This document shows positions 42,766 through 51,919 of a DNA stretch of 64,000 nt, one piece after another. The stretch's first letter is position 1, and every line of letters begins with the position of its first letter. The DNA is from Pseudomonas syringae. Its GTDB lineage: Bacteria; Pseudomonadota; Gammaproteobacteria; Pseudomonadales; Pseudomonadaceae. The notes under the pieces were generated by a model. That model saw nothing but the letters and a program-made list of their open reading frames with translations. It was not told the DNA's origin and made no database searches. The stretch covers positions 118,204-182,203 of the forward strand of contig NZ_LGSI01000067.1 in the NCBI RefSeq assembly GCF_001698815.1, written 5' to 3'. The position numbers were made by a program, and so were the translations under genes.

Positions 42766-43434
42766 ATGACAATCGTTCGCCCCAAATACATCACCTTCGA
42801 CTGCTACGGCACGCTGACAAACTTCCAGATGGGCCCGATCGCCCGCAAAATGTTCGCTGACCGCATCTCCAAAGAACAAATGGATACGTTCGTCAAGGAC
42901 TTCAACGGCTACCGTTTCGATGAAGTATTGGGCGCATGGCAGCCTTACGATCAAGTGATCAAGTCGGCTCTGGCGCGCACATGCAAACGCTGGGGCATTG
43001 AGTACAAGGACCACGAAGGTCAGGTTTATTACGACGCGGTTCCAACCTGGGGCCCACACCCTGACGTCACCGAAGGTCTGGCGAAAATCGCTGACAAGAT
43101 CCCGTTGGTGATCTACTCCAACGCCTCGGACAGCCAGATCATGTCCAACGTCGACAAGCTCGGCGTGCCGTTCCACAAGGTTTTCACCGCTGAAGGCGGT
43201 CAAGCCTACAAACCACGTCTGGCAGCGTTCGAATACATGCTCGATAACCTGGGCTGCGGTCCGGAAGACGTGCTGCACGTGTCTTCAAGCTTCCGCTATG
43301 ACCTGATCCCCGCCGACTACATGAACATTACTAACAAGGTGTTCGTGAACCGTGGTCATGAGCCAAGCACGCCGTTCTACAAGAACCACGAGATCAAAGA
43401 CATCAGCGGCCTGGCCGCCATCGTCGGTCTGTAA
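42766..43434 (+). CDS. HAD-superfamily type II haloacid dehalogenase-like protein
   Basis: The 222-residue product has the HAD nucleophile Asp in ITFDCYGTLTNF (near residue 10), the Ser/Asn in VIYSNASDSQI near 118, the Lys in GQAYKPRLAAFEYML and the acidic end loop HVSSSFRYDLIPA. True L-2-haloacid dehalogenases carry SSNxWD at this last site; here it is SSSFRYD, with Asn and Trp replaced, so dehalogenation is doubtful and a phosphatase or other role is possible. It stands 26 bases before the oxidase gene. Confidence 0.85.
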   Translation: MTIVRPKYITFDCYGTLTNFQMGPIARKMFADRISKEQMDTFVKDFNGYRFDEVLGAWQPYDQVIKSALARTCKRWGIEYKDHEGQVYYDAVPTWGPHPDVTEGLAKIADKIPLVIYSNASDSQIMSNVDKLGVPFHKVFTAEGGQAYKPRLAAFEYMLDNLGCGPEDVLHVSSSFRYDLIPADYMNITNKVFVNRGHEPSTPFYKNHEIKDISGLAAIVGL

Positions 43435-43460
43435 CACGCGTATCCGCCGAGGAGTAAGGC

Positions 43461-44738
43461 ATGGCTTCTGAATCGTTTTGGCTGGACACCGCACCACCCT
43501 TCACCGGTGCCGCACAAGGCCCGGTCGAAGGTCGTGCCGATGTAGTGGTCATCGGTGCAGGGTTCACCGGGCTGTCTGCCGCGTTAACCCTGGCCAAACG
43601 CAATGCAAGCGTCGTGGTGCTGGAATCGGGCCGCATTGTCGGTGAAGCGTCCGGCCGCAACGGCGGTCACTGCAACACCGGCGTAGCGCAGGACTACGCC
43701 AGCATGGTTCAGGAGCGCGGCGTCGAAATCGCGAGAGCGTTCTACCAGGCCTATGCCTCGGCAGTCGATACAGTCGAATCGGTCATTACCCAGGAACAGA
43801 TCGACTGTGATTTCAGCAAGACCGGCAAGATCAAACTCGCCGCCAAGGCCAGGCACTACGATGGGCTGGCTCGCACCTGCGAATTGATTCGCCGTGATGT
43901 CGACCCGAATGTCCGAATGATCAGTCCCGAACGTATTCGTGAAGAAGTCGGCACTGACGGCTTTTTTGGCGGGCTGATTCAGGACAACGGTGCCCAGATG
44001 CACATGGGCAAGTTCGGCGTAGGTCTGGGCGAAGCAGCTGTAAAACACGGTGCCAGGGTCTTCGAGCAAGCAGGCGTGACCAGTATCAAGCGCCTGCCTG
44101 ACGGCGGGTTTCGCGTGACCTGCGCGCGTGGCGTGATCGATGCCCGGCAGCTTCTGCTGGCCACCGGCGGCTCGCAGGCTGGTCCGTTCAGCTGGTTCCG
44201 GCGGCGGATTGCACCGGTGGGCAGTTTCATTATCACCACCGAACCGCTGGATGCCGCTGTCATGAATCAGTTGCTGCCCAAACGCCGCACCTATGTGACC
44301 AGTCGCATCGTCGGCAATTACTTCCGCGCCACTGCGGACGACCGCCTGGTGTTTGGGGGGCGGGCACGCTTCGCCATGTCCAACCCGCGCTCGGATGCCA
44401 AGAGCGGCGAGATCCTGAAGACCTCGCTGCACGCGCTGTTCCCAGGCCTGAGCAATACCCGTATCGATTACTGCTGGGGGGGCATCGTCGACATGACCGC
44501 TGACCGGCTGCCCCGCGCAGGCGAGCAGGACGGCATGTTCTACGCAATGGGTTACAGCGGGCATGGAGTGCAGATGTCCGTGCACATGGGCCAGGTAATG
44601 GTGGATGTATTGGAAGGTAAAACCGAAGCGAACCCTTGGCGTTCACTGGATTGGCCTGCGATTCCGGGCCACTTCGGCAAGCCGTGGTTTCTGCCGTTGG
44701 TGGGTGCGTATTACAAGCTGCAAGACCGCTTGCATTAA
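43461..44738 (+). CDS. FAD-dependent amine oxidase (PuuB/DadA-like)
   Basis: This 425-residue DAO-family flavoenzyme has the dinucleotide motif VVVIGAGFTGLSAALTLAKR near residue 32 and GEASGRNGGHCNTGVAQDY near 60. The C-terminal MGYSGHGVQMSVHMGQVMVD closes the FAD site. It is nearest to gamma-glutamylputrescine oxidase (PuuB), which turns a primary amine into an aldehyde. With the PuuC-like ALDH nearby this suggests amine to aldehyde to acid steps, though glutamyl-putrescine synthetase is missing. It is 106 bases before the transporter genes. Confidence 0.87.
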   Translation: MASESFWLDTAPPFTGAAQGPVEGRADVVVIGAGFTGLSAALTLAKRNASVVVLESGRIVGEASGRNGGHCNTGVAQDYASMVQERGVEIARAFYQAYASAVDTVESVITQEQIDCDFSKTGKIKLAAKARHYDGLARTCELIRRDVDPNVRMISPERIREEVGTDGFFGGLIQDNGAQMHMGKFGVGLGEAAVKHGARVFEQAGVTSIKRLPDGGFRVTCARGVIDARQLLLATGGSQAGPFSWFRRRIAPVGSFIITTEPLDAAVMNQLLPKRRTYVTSRIVGNYFRATADDRLVFGGRARFAMSNPRSDAKSGEILKTSLHALFPGLSNTRIDYCWGGIVDMTADRLPRAGEQDGMFYAMGYSGHGVQMSVHMGQVMVDVLEGKTEANPWRSLDWPAIPGHFGKPWFLPLVGAYYKLQDRLH

Positions 44739-44844
44739 ACCGTTACGGCCTGGGCCGCATCGCGGTGTGATTGGGATATAGGGCCGGCGCGCACTGTCAG
44801 CAGCCGGGGCTGGGCAACTTTCAACATTACTTGAGAACCATGAG

Positions 44845-46482
44845 ATGACCGAGAAAAAAGAAGGAAGCTTGCTGGTAGGCTCTGAAGTCAGTGTCGGCAT
44901 ATTCGAAGCGATCAATCGCGGCATGTCCCGACGTGACGCGATGCGACTGCTTGGTGGCGCAGGACTGATGGCCAGCGGTGTAGGTTCTCTGTTGGGTGCC
45001 AGCAGTTCGGTGTTCGCCGACGACTCGACAACAGCAGCAACACCCAGGCGCGGCGGCAAGATACGTGTTGCCGGTACGTCCACATCCACGGCGGATACGC
45101 TGGACCCGGCGCGTGGCGCGTTTTCCACTGATTACGTTCGCCACTACATGTTCTATAACGGCCTGACCACCTTCGACGAAAAACTGGTGCCACAAATGGG
45201 CCTGGCACTGTCGTTCGAAACCAACGATGCCCTGGTGTGGAATATCAAGTTGCGCAAAGACGTCACCTTCCATGACGGTAAACCGTTCACCTCGGCCGAC
45301 GTTGTGTACTCGCTGATGCGCCACAAGGATCCGCTGACCGGTTCGAAAGCCAAACCGCTGGCCGATCAGTTCACAGAAGTCAAAGCCCTGGCCCCCGACG
45401 AAGTGCAGATAACCCTGGTTGCCGCCAACGCCGAGTTGCCTGCGGTGATGGCCGTGTCGCACTTCCTGATAATTGCTGACGGCACCGCTACTTTCACAAT
45501 GGCCAATGGCACCGGGCCGTTCAAATGTAAGTCGTTCAAGCCGGGCGTAAGCACCATCGCAATTCGTAACGAAAATTACTGGAAACCGGGCAAACCGTAC
45601 CTGGACGAAATTGAACTGATCGGCATCGTCGACGAGCCGTCCCGCGTCAATGCCCTTCTGGCAGGCGATGTGCACATGATCAGCTCAGTCGACCCGCGCT
45701 CGACCAAACGCATCGACAGCAGCCAGACGGCCTGGGTGCAAGCGACCAGCGCCGGCACTTACACCAATCTGATCATGCGCGTGAACCAGGCACCGTTCAG
45801 CAATCCCGACGTGGTCGAAGCTATCAAGCTGCTGTTCGACCGTGAAAACATCTTGAAGTCAGTGTTCCTCGGTTACGGCGTCATCGGCAACGACCAACCG
45901 ATCATGCCAGGTACACCGTACTATTTCGAAGGACTGCCACAGCGCCCTTACGACCCGGAGAAGGCCAAATTCCTGCTCAAGAAAGCCGGTCTGTCCGGGA
46001 TAAGCCTGCCCATTGTGACCTCTGCCACGGCAGACGGCGCCAACGAAATGTCTGTGGTGATGCAGCAGTCCGCCAAGTTGGCGGGGCTGAATCTGAAGGT
46101 CAATCGTGTATCAGCCGACGGTTACTGGGATACCCACTGGATGAAAGATCCGATGGGCTTCGGCAGCGTCAACGCGCGTCCGACCGCCAATATCCTGCTG
46201 TCGCAGTTCTTCAAATCCGACGCCGCCTGGAACGAGTCGGGCTGGAAGAACGCTCAGTTCGATCAACTGCTGGTCGTCTCCCGCGGTGAACGCGATGAAT
46301 CCAGGCGCAAGCAGATGTACGCCGACATGCAGACCTTGATCAATCAGCACAGCGGTGTCGCCGTGCCGATGTTCGTCAGCACCATTGATGGTGTTGCGAA
46401 GAAGCTGAAGGGCTATCACGCGATTCCGGTCGGCGGGTTCATGGGGTACATGTTCGCCGAACATGTCTGGCTGGATGCCTGA
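44845..46482 (+). CDS. ABC transporter substrate-binding protein (peptide/opine family 5, Tat-exported)
   Basis: This 545-residue SBP_bac_5 protein carries a twin-arginine signal: RR at residues 29-30 in MSRRDAMRLLGG, then a hydrophobic stretch and a cut near FADD. The mature receptor has the family pattern DTLDPARGAFSTDYVRHYMF and FHDGKPFTSADVVYSLMRHK. Tat export suggests folding before export or a bound cofactor, unusual for DppA-like proteins but seen in some opine and glutathione receptors. It feeds the two permeases and the fused ATPase that follow. Confidence 0.9.
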   Translation: MTEKKEGSLLVGSEVSVGIFEAINRGMSRRDAMRLLGGAGLMASGVGSLLGASSSVFADDSTTAATPRRGGKIRVAGTSTSTADTLDPARGAFSTDYVRHYMFYNGLTTFDEKLVPQMGLALSFETNDALVWNIKLRKDVTFHDGKPFTSADVVYSLMRHKDPLTGSKAKPLADQFTEVKALAPDEVQITLVAANAELPAVMAVSHFLIIADGTATFTMANGTGPFKCKSFKPGVSTIAIRNENYWKPGKPYLDEIELIGIVDEPSRVNALLAGDVHMISSVDPRSTKRIDSSQTAWVQATSAGTYTNLIMRVNQAPFSNPDVVEAIKLLFDRENILKSVFLGYGVIGNDQPIMPGTPYYFEGLPQRPYDPEKAKFLLKKAGLSGISLPIVTSATADGANEMSVVMQQSAKLAGLNLKVNRVSADGYWDTHWMKDPMGFGSVNARPTANILLSQFFKSDAAWNESGWKNAQFDQLLVVSRGERDESRRKQMYADMQTLINQHSGVAVPMFVSTIDGVAKKLKGYHAIPVGGFMGYMFAEHVWLDA

Positions 46483-46518
46483 CGCTTCCTCGACTCACTG
46501 ACGCAGGAGGCCGCGGCC

Positions 46519-47475
46519 ATGAACTCCAAGACTTTATCGATCCTGGGACAACGTATCGGTGGGTTGCTGTTGACCTTGCTGATTGTCTCGCTGATGGTGT
46601 TCTTCGTGACTTCGCTGTTGCCAGGCGATGCCGCCCAACAGTCGCTCGGGCAATTTGCGACACCCGAGCAGTTGACTGCGCTCAGGACACAAATGGGTCT
46701 GGAAAAACCGCCGCTGCTGCGTTATCTGAAATGGTTGACAGGCCTGCTCAACGGCGACATGGGCCTGTCGCTTTCAAGCCAGGAACCGATCAGCAACCTG
46801 ATCGGCGGGCGCCTGTCCAGCTCGTTGATGCTCGCCGGGGTCACCACCCTGATCTCAGTGCCGATGGCGCTGATCATCGGTATCGGTTCGGCCATGTTTC
46901 GCGGCAGCTTTTTCGACCGGCTTCTTAACGTACTTACAATGTCCATGGTCGCCATTCCAGAGTTTCTGGTCGCGACCCTGGCAGTGTTTTTCTTCGCCGT
47001 GAAGTTGCAGTGGCTCTCAGCACTGACCTTCGCCCAGGACGTTACTTCTCCACTGGAATTCATCCGCGCCTATGCCCTGCCCGTCGCCACCTTGTGTTGT
47101 GTGATCGTCGCCCAGATGGCGCGCATGACCCGCGCTGCATTGATCGACCAACTGGATAAACCCTACATCGAGATGGCACGCCTCAAGGGTGTCCGCCCGG
47201 TGCGCGCTATCCTCGCCCATGCGCTCCCCAACGCAGTAGGCCCGATTGCCAATGCCATCGCCGTCAGCCTGTCGTACCTGATCGGCGGCGCGGTGATCGT
47301 CGAAACAATCTTCAATTACCCCGGTCTGGCCAAGTTGATGGTTGATGGCGTGACCAACCGGGACATGCCGTTGATTCAAGCCTGCGCGATGATGTTTTGC
47401 GGTGCCTATCTGTTTCTGCTGATCCTGGCCGACATCTGCGCCGTGCTCTCCAACCCGAGGCTGAGAAACCGATGA
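46519..47475 (+). CDS. ABC transporter permease (DppB-like)
   Basis: This 318-residue BPD permease has its first span at residues 10-33 (GGLLLTLLIVSLMVFFVTSL) and five more downstream. The cytoplasmic EAA loop is YIEMARLKGVRPVRAILAHA near residue 215. It ends in an ATGA overlap with the second permease. It is part of a dipeptide/opine-type importer. Confidence 0.9.
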   Translation: MNSKTLSILGQRIGGLLLTLLIVSLMVFFVTSLLPGDAAQQSLGQFATPEQLTALRTQMGLEKPPLLRYLKWLTGLLNGDMGLSLSSQEPISNLIGGRLSSSLMLAGVTTLISVPMALIIGIGSAMFRGSFFDRLLNVLTMSMVAIPEFLVATLAVFFFAVKLQWLSALTFAQDVTSPLEFIRAYALPVATLCCVIVAQMARMTRAALIDQLDKPYIEMARLKGVRPVRAILAHALPNAVGPIANAIAVSLSYLIGGAVIVETIFNYPGLAKLMVDGVTNRDMPLIQACAMMFCGAYLFLLILADICAVLSNPRLRNR

Positions 47476-48401
47476 GCAAAGTACTCGCTACTCAGCAACA
47501 CCCCGACACTGAGCCTGCGCAATTGCCCATTGTGCCGGAGCCGGTTGCGTTGACCCCGGCCCTCATGAAGCCGACCGCTCCACAAGCCAGACGCCGCAAG
47601 CGTTGGCCCGTCAGCGGCATCATTGGTGCAGTGCTCGTGGTGTTCTGGTTATTGATCGCCCTGTTGGGGACCTGGATCACGCCTTACGACCCTGCCAGCA
47701 TGGGCACTGCCGATGTCTTTGAAACCTACAGCTGGCAGCATTGGCTGGGTACTGATTATCTGGGCCGTGACATCCTCAGCCGGATCCTCGACGGTGCACG
47801 TTATTCCATCGGCCTGGCACTCGCCGCGACGATCCTGGCCTGCGCCTGCGGCACCGCGCTTGCCTTGCTGGCCACATTGTCCAATCGCTGGATCGAAGAG
47901 CTGCTGAGCCGCCTCATCGATGCGCTGATCTCACTGCCAAGTAAGATGCTTGCACTGGTCATGGTCTCGGTATTTGGCTCATCAGTGCCATTGCTGATCA
48001 TCATGGCGGTCATTGGCTACACGCCCGGCGCCTTTCGCATTGCCCGCAGCCTGGCGATGAACATCAGTGAAATGGAATACGTCCATGTCGCGCGCACTCG
48101 CGGCGAAAACCGCTTCTACATTGCAGCCGTGGAAATGCTGCCAAACATGACGGCACCTTTGCTGACCGATTTCGGAATGCGCTTTGTATTTATTGTCCTG
48201 CTGCTCAGCGGCATGAGTTTCCTGGGGCTGGGCGTGCAATTACCGGCCGCCGACCTGGGTTCGCTGGTACGCGAAAATATCGGTGCCTTGAGCCAGGGCG
48301 CGCCTGCCGTAATCTTTCCCGCGCTGTGTATCGGAACATTGACCATTGGCGTGAACCTGTTGATCGACAGCTTCTCGGCCCGCCGACGAGGAGGTTTCTG
48401 A
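47472..48401 (+). CDS. ABC transporter permease (DppC-like)
   Basis: The 309-residue second permease has an extended basic N-terminus (QARRRKRW), a span at about residues 53-75 and the EAA loop YVHVARTRGENRFYIAAVEM near residue 200. ATG 47472 overlaps the previous stop; the frame is open further upstream but inside the preceding gene. The ATPase gene starts one base after its stop. Confidence 0.9.
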   Translation: MSKVLATQQHPDTEPAQLPIVPEPVALTPALMKPTAPQARRRKRWPVSGIIGAVLVVFWLLIALLGTWITPYDPASMGTADVFETYSWQHWLGTDYLGRDILSRILDGARYSIGLALAATILACACGTALALLATLSNRWIEELLSRLIDALISLPSKMLALVMVSVFGSSVPLLIIMAVIGYTPGAFRIARSLAMNISEMEYVHVARTRGENRFYIAAVEMLPNMTAPLLTDFGMRFVFIVLLLSGMSFLGLGVQLPAADLGSLVRENIGALSQGAPAVIFPALCIGTLTIGVNLLIDSFSARRRGGF

Positions 48402-48402
48402 C

Positions 48403-50244
48403 ATGAGCGCATTAATCGAAGTCAAAGACCTGCGGGTAGTAGCAAGCGCTGCCGACGGTAGCGAAACCGAAATCGTCAAAGGCGTGGATTTCGCACTGGA
48501 CAAAGGCCAGGTGCTCGCACTGATTGGCGAATCAGGTTCGGGCAAGACCACTATCGCGTTGTCGCTGCTCGGCTATGCGCGTGACGGTTGCAGAATCAGC
48601 GGTGGCTCGATTCGTATCGATAAAACCCAGGTCCTGGATCTGGACAACGCAGGATTACACGCCCTGCGTGGACGTACGGTTTCGTACATCGCCCAAAGTG
48701 CGGCGGCAGCTTTCAACCCCTCAAAGCGCTTGATGGATCAGGTCATCGAAGGCGCGCTGATTCATGGCCTGCTGAGCCGTGCCGAAGCCCGCAAGCGCGC
48801 CATCAACCTGTTTGACGCACTGGCGCTGCCCGATCCGCAAACCATTGGTGATCGTTATCCGCATCAGGTATCCGGCGGTCAACTGCAACGCGTCATGGCG
48901 GCCATGGCGCTGATCACCGACCCGGTATTGGTGATTCTCGACGAACCGACCACGGCGCTGGACGTCACTACCCAGATCGATGTTTTACGAACTTTCAAGA
49001 CCGTCATGAAGGAGCGTGGCATCACGGCGATCTATGTCTCTCACGATCTTGCGGTCGTGGCACAAATGGCCGACAGGATTCTGGTCCTCAAAAATGGTGC
49101 GGTCCGCGAATGCAACGACACCGAACCCTTGCTGGCCACGCCTGCAGACAGTTACACCCAATGCCTGCTCAGAGCCGCTCAGCCAGAAGCAGCCATGGAG
49201 TCGCCATTCGTCGCGGCAGGTCCGACACCGCTGCTTGAAGTTCGAAGCCTGATCGCGGGGTATGGTCCCGAACACTTGGGTATCCCGATTTTTCGTGTTC
49301 TGGACAATATCAACATCAGCCTGCACAAAGGCGAAGCCATCGGCATTATCGGTGAGTCCGGCTCCGGAAAATCGACCCTCGCCCGAGTCATTGCCGGTCT
49401 GTTGCCACCGGCGCGGGGCAAGGTGATGTTCGATGGTCAGGCGTTGCCAAGCGCCATGAGGGATCGAACTCCCGATCAGTTTCGGCGCATCCAGCTGGTC
49501 TACCAGAACGCCGATACTGCGCTAAATCCGGCGCATACCGTCGAGCAGATCCTGTGCCGACCGCTAAAGATTTATCACAGCATGAATGGCGCTCAACGCC
49601 AGCGTCGTCTGGCTGAACTGCTTGATCGGGTGCAACTGCCTGCCGGTGTCGCCACACGCTACCCCGGTCAGTTGTCCGGTGGGCAGAAACAACGCGTCAA
49701 CCTGGCCCGGGCACTGGCGGCTGAACCGGCGATCATTCTGTGCGATGAAGTCACCTCGGCGCTGGATACCATTGTCGGTGCCGCGATTCTGGAATTACTC
49801 AGCGAACTGCGCCGCGACCTGGGACTGTCTTATCTGTTCATCAGCCACGACATCTCGACTGTCAAAGCGCTGTGCGATGAAGTGGTGGTGCTGTATTCCG
49901 GGCATCAGGTGGAAGTTGGCAATCGCGAGACCTTGAGCCATCAGCCACTGCACCCGTACACCCATCTGCTGAACAATTCGGTGCCGCAATTGCGCACCCA
50001 CTGGCTCGAAGAGCAGCCGCTGCACGTGCGCACGCCGTATCCGTTCACTGACAACCTGCCCCACAACGAACTCTGTACGTTTCTGGATCGCTGCCCGGTG
50101 CGCATTGATGGCGTGTGCAACCTCACCGCACCGTCGATCAAACGTATGGCCGGCGGCAATGACGTCGCCTGCCATCACAGCGGCGAACAACTGATCAAAC
50201 TGCAATCGCGTCCCCTGCCCGCTCTGCTAGGAGAGCCCTCATGA
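48403..50244 (+). CDS. ABC transporter fused dual ATP-binding protein (DppDF-like)
   Basis: This 613-residue protein joins two ATPase domains. The first has GESGSGKTTIALSLLGYA, VSGGQLQRVMAAMAL and LVILDEPTTALD. The second (from about residue 275) has GESGSGKSTLARVIAGLLPP, LSGGQKQRVNLARALAAEPA and ILCDEVTSALD. In most enteric systems these are separate DppD and DppF; fusion is common in alpha- and some gamma-proteobacterial opine or glutathione importers. Both halves end in the oligopeptide-type C-terminal extension (LHPYTHLLNNSVPQL). ATGA overlap follows. Confidence 0.92.
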   Translation: MSALIEVKDLRVVASAADGSETEIVKGVDFALDKGQVLALIGESGSGKTTIALSLLGYARDGCRISGGSIRIDKTQVLDLDNAGLHALRGRTVSYIAQSAAAAFNPSKRLMDQVIEGALIHGLLSRAEARKRAINLFDALALPDPQTIGDRYPHQVSGGQLQRVMAAMALITDPVLVILDEPTTALDVTTQIDVLRTFKTVMKERGITAIYVSHDLAVVAQMADRILVLKNGAVRECNDTEPLLATPADSYTQCLLRAAQPEAAMESPFVAAGPTPLLEVRSLIAGYGPEHLGIPIFRVLDNINISLHKGEAIGIIGESGSGKSTLARVIAGLLPPARGKVMFDGQALPSAMRDRTPDQFRRIQLVYQNADTALNPAHTVEQILCRPLKIYHSMNGAQRQRRLAELLDRVQLPAGVATRYPGQLSGGQKQRVNLARALAAEPAIILCDEVTSALDTIVGAAILELLSELRRDLGLSYLFISHDISTVKALCDEVVVLYSGHQVEVGNRETLSHQPLHPYTHLLNNSVPQLRTHWLEEQPLHVRTPYPFTDNLPHNELCTFLDRCPVRIDGVCNLTAPSIKRMAGGNDVACHHSGEQLIKLQSRPLPALLGEPS

Positions 50245-50546
50245 CACCTCGCTTCAAGCGCCTGGGTGAACAAGCCAGGCCGGCCATCACCCTGTCGGTC
50301 GATGGTCAACCGGTCAACGCCATGGTCGGCGATACGCTGATGGTGGCTATCCTCACTTCAGGGCCGACGCTGCGCCAATCGGAATTCGGGGATAGCAACC
50401 GTGCTGGTTTCTGTCTGATGGGTGCGTGTCAGGACTGTTGGGTCTGGACTGAAGCAGGTGAGCGCCTGCGGGCGTGCGGTACGAGTGTGGCGGGCGGCAT
50501 GAGCATTCTGACTCGCCAACCGGAGGTCCCATGGAACCTAATGTAA
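50241..50546 (+). CDS. (2Fe-2S)-binding small subunit of opine-oxidase-like flavoenzyme
   Basis: This 101-residue Fer2_4-type protein has the plant-ferredoxin cysteine order in NRAGFCLMGACQDCWV and the last Cys in RLRACGTSVAGG. Such proteins are the small subunit of HcnABC, octopine/nopaline oxidase and D-hydroxyproline dehydrogenase complexes. It overlaps the ATPase by ATGA and the next subunit by 16 bases, so the three oxidase subunits are translationally linked. Confidence 0.88.
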   Translation: MTPRFKRLGEQARPAITLSVDGQPVNAMVGDTLMVAILTSGPTLRQSEFGDSNRAGFCLMGACQDCWVWTEAGERLRACGTSVAGGMSILTRQPEVPWNLM

Positions 50547-51919
50547 TCATCGTTGGTGCAGGACCGGCGGGTACGCGTTGCGCGCAAATACTGGTCAGCC
50601 AAGGCATTCGACCGATTCTGATCGATGAAAACAGCCGGGACGGCGGGCAGATTTACCGTCGTCAACCGCCAGGTTTCAAACGTTCGTACAACGAGCTTTA
50701 CGGCACCGAGGCCGACAAGGCGCTGGCCCTGCATCGCAGCTTTGACACCCTGCGCACGCAGATCGACTACCGTCCGGACACACAAGTCTGGGGCATTTCC
50801 GATAACGCATTGCAGACCCAATGCAAGGGTGTGCAACAAAGCGTGCCCTTCGACAAACTGATCCTCTGCACCGGCGCCACGGATCGCCTTATGCCGGTCA
50901 AAGGCTGGAATCTCGCCGGTACATACAGCCTGGGCGGCGCACAGATTGCGTTGAAAGCCCAGGCAGTTTCGATTGGTCATAAGGTGGTATTCATGGGCAG
51001 CGGCCCATTGCTTTATCTGGTGGCCGCGCAATACGTAAAAGCCGGTGCCGAAGTTGCCGCCGTGCTCGACACTTCGCCCATGACCTTGCGCCTCGCGGCG
51101 CTACCAAAAATGCTCGCGCGTCCAGGCGTGATGCTGACCGGCATGCGTTTGATGCTGTCCTTGAAGCAGGCCGGGGTGGCCTTGCACATGGGTATCAAGC
51201 CCAGGGAAATCCTGGGTGACGCGCTTAATGGTGTGAGCGGCGTGGCCTTCACCGATGGTAATGGCAAGGCACAGCGTGTGGACTGCGACGCGCTTGCGTT
51301 GGGTTATCACTTGCGCCCTGAAACCCAACTGGCTGATCTTGCCCATTGCCAATTCGAATTCGAAGCAGCCACCCGACAATGGGTGCTAAGCCTGGATCAG
51401 AATTACCGCACCTCGACCCTTAACGTGTATGCCGCGGGTGACGGCGCTCGCGTGCAAGGTGCCGATGCAGCGGAAGCGGCCGGCCGTCTGGTGGCCGCCA
51501 CTGTGCTACACGACATTGGACGACCGCTAAGCGATGCGTTCATTGCGCAACAACAGAGCGCGCTCGCGACGCTGGAGCGTTTCCGTCTGGGGCTGGCGCA
51601 AGCATTTCCGTGGCCGAGCCAGCAAGCGGCGGACCTGCCGGACGACGCTATCGTTTGCCGTTGCGAAGCCATCAGTGCTGGCGAGTTGCGTGGCGTGGTG
51701 CGCCAGAAAGGGGCTTGCGAGGCCAATCGGGCCAAGGCATTCAGCCGGGTCGGCATGGGCCGCTGCCAAGGCCGTTATTGCGCTCAGGCCGGAGCCGAAA
51801 TCATTGCTCTGGCGGCTGAAGTGCCCGTCGAACAAGTGGGTCGTTTGCGCGGCCAGGCACCTGTTCGTCCGCTGACCATTGCCTTGCAAAGCGAACCTGC
51901 TGTGGAGAACGCAACATGA
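50531..51919 (+). CDS. FAD/NAD-binding subunit of opine-oxidase-like flavoenzyme
   Basis: The 462-residue product has a pyridine-disulfide-type FAD fold: IIVGAGPAGTRCAQILVSQG at the start and a second GXGXXG (FMGSGPLLYLVAAQY) near residue 155. The C-terminus is a BFD-like [2Fe-2S] domain with IVCRCEAISAGELRGVV and RVGMGRCQGRYCAQ, four cysteines in place. This is the OoxA/NoxA or HcnB pattern, and it passes electrons between the DAO subunit and the ferredoxin subunit. ATG 50531 (MEPNVIIVGAGPAG) is chosen because it starts the FAD fold. Confidence 0.9.
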   Translation: MEPNVIIVGAGPAGTRCAQILVSQGIRPILIDENSRDGGQIYRRQPPGFKRSYNELYGTEADKALALHRSFDTLRTQIDYRPDTQVWGISDNALQTQCKGVQQSVPFDKLILCTGATDRLMPVKGWNLAGTYSLGGAQIALKAQAVSIGHKVVFMGSGPLLYLVAAQYVKAGAEVAAVLDTSPMTLRLAALPKMLARPGVMLTGMRLMLSLKQAGVALHMGIKPREILGDALNGVSGVAFTDGNGKAQRVDCDALALGYHLRPETQLADLAHCQFEFEAATRQWVLSLDQNYRTSTLNVYAAGDGARVQGADAAEAAGRLVAATVLHDIGRPLSDAFIAQQQSALATLERFRLGLAQAFPWPSQQAADLPDDAIVCRCEAISAGELRGVVRQKGACEANRAKAFSRVGMGRCQGRYCAQAGAEIIALAAEVPVEQVGRLRGQAPVRPLTIALQSEPAVENAT

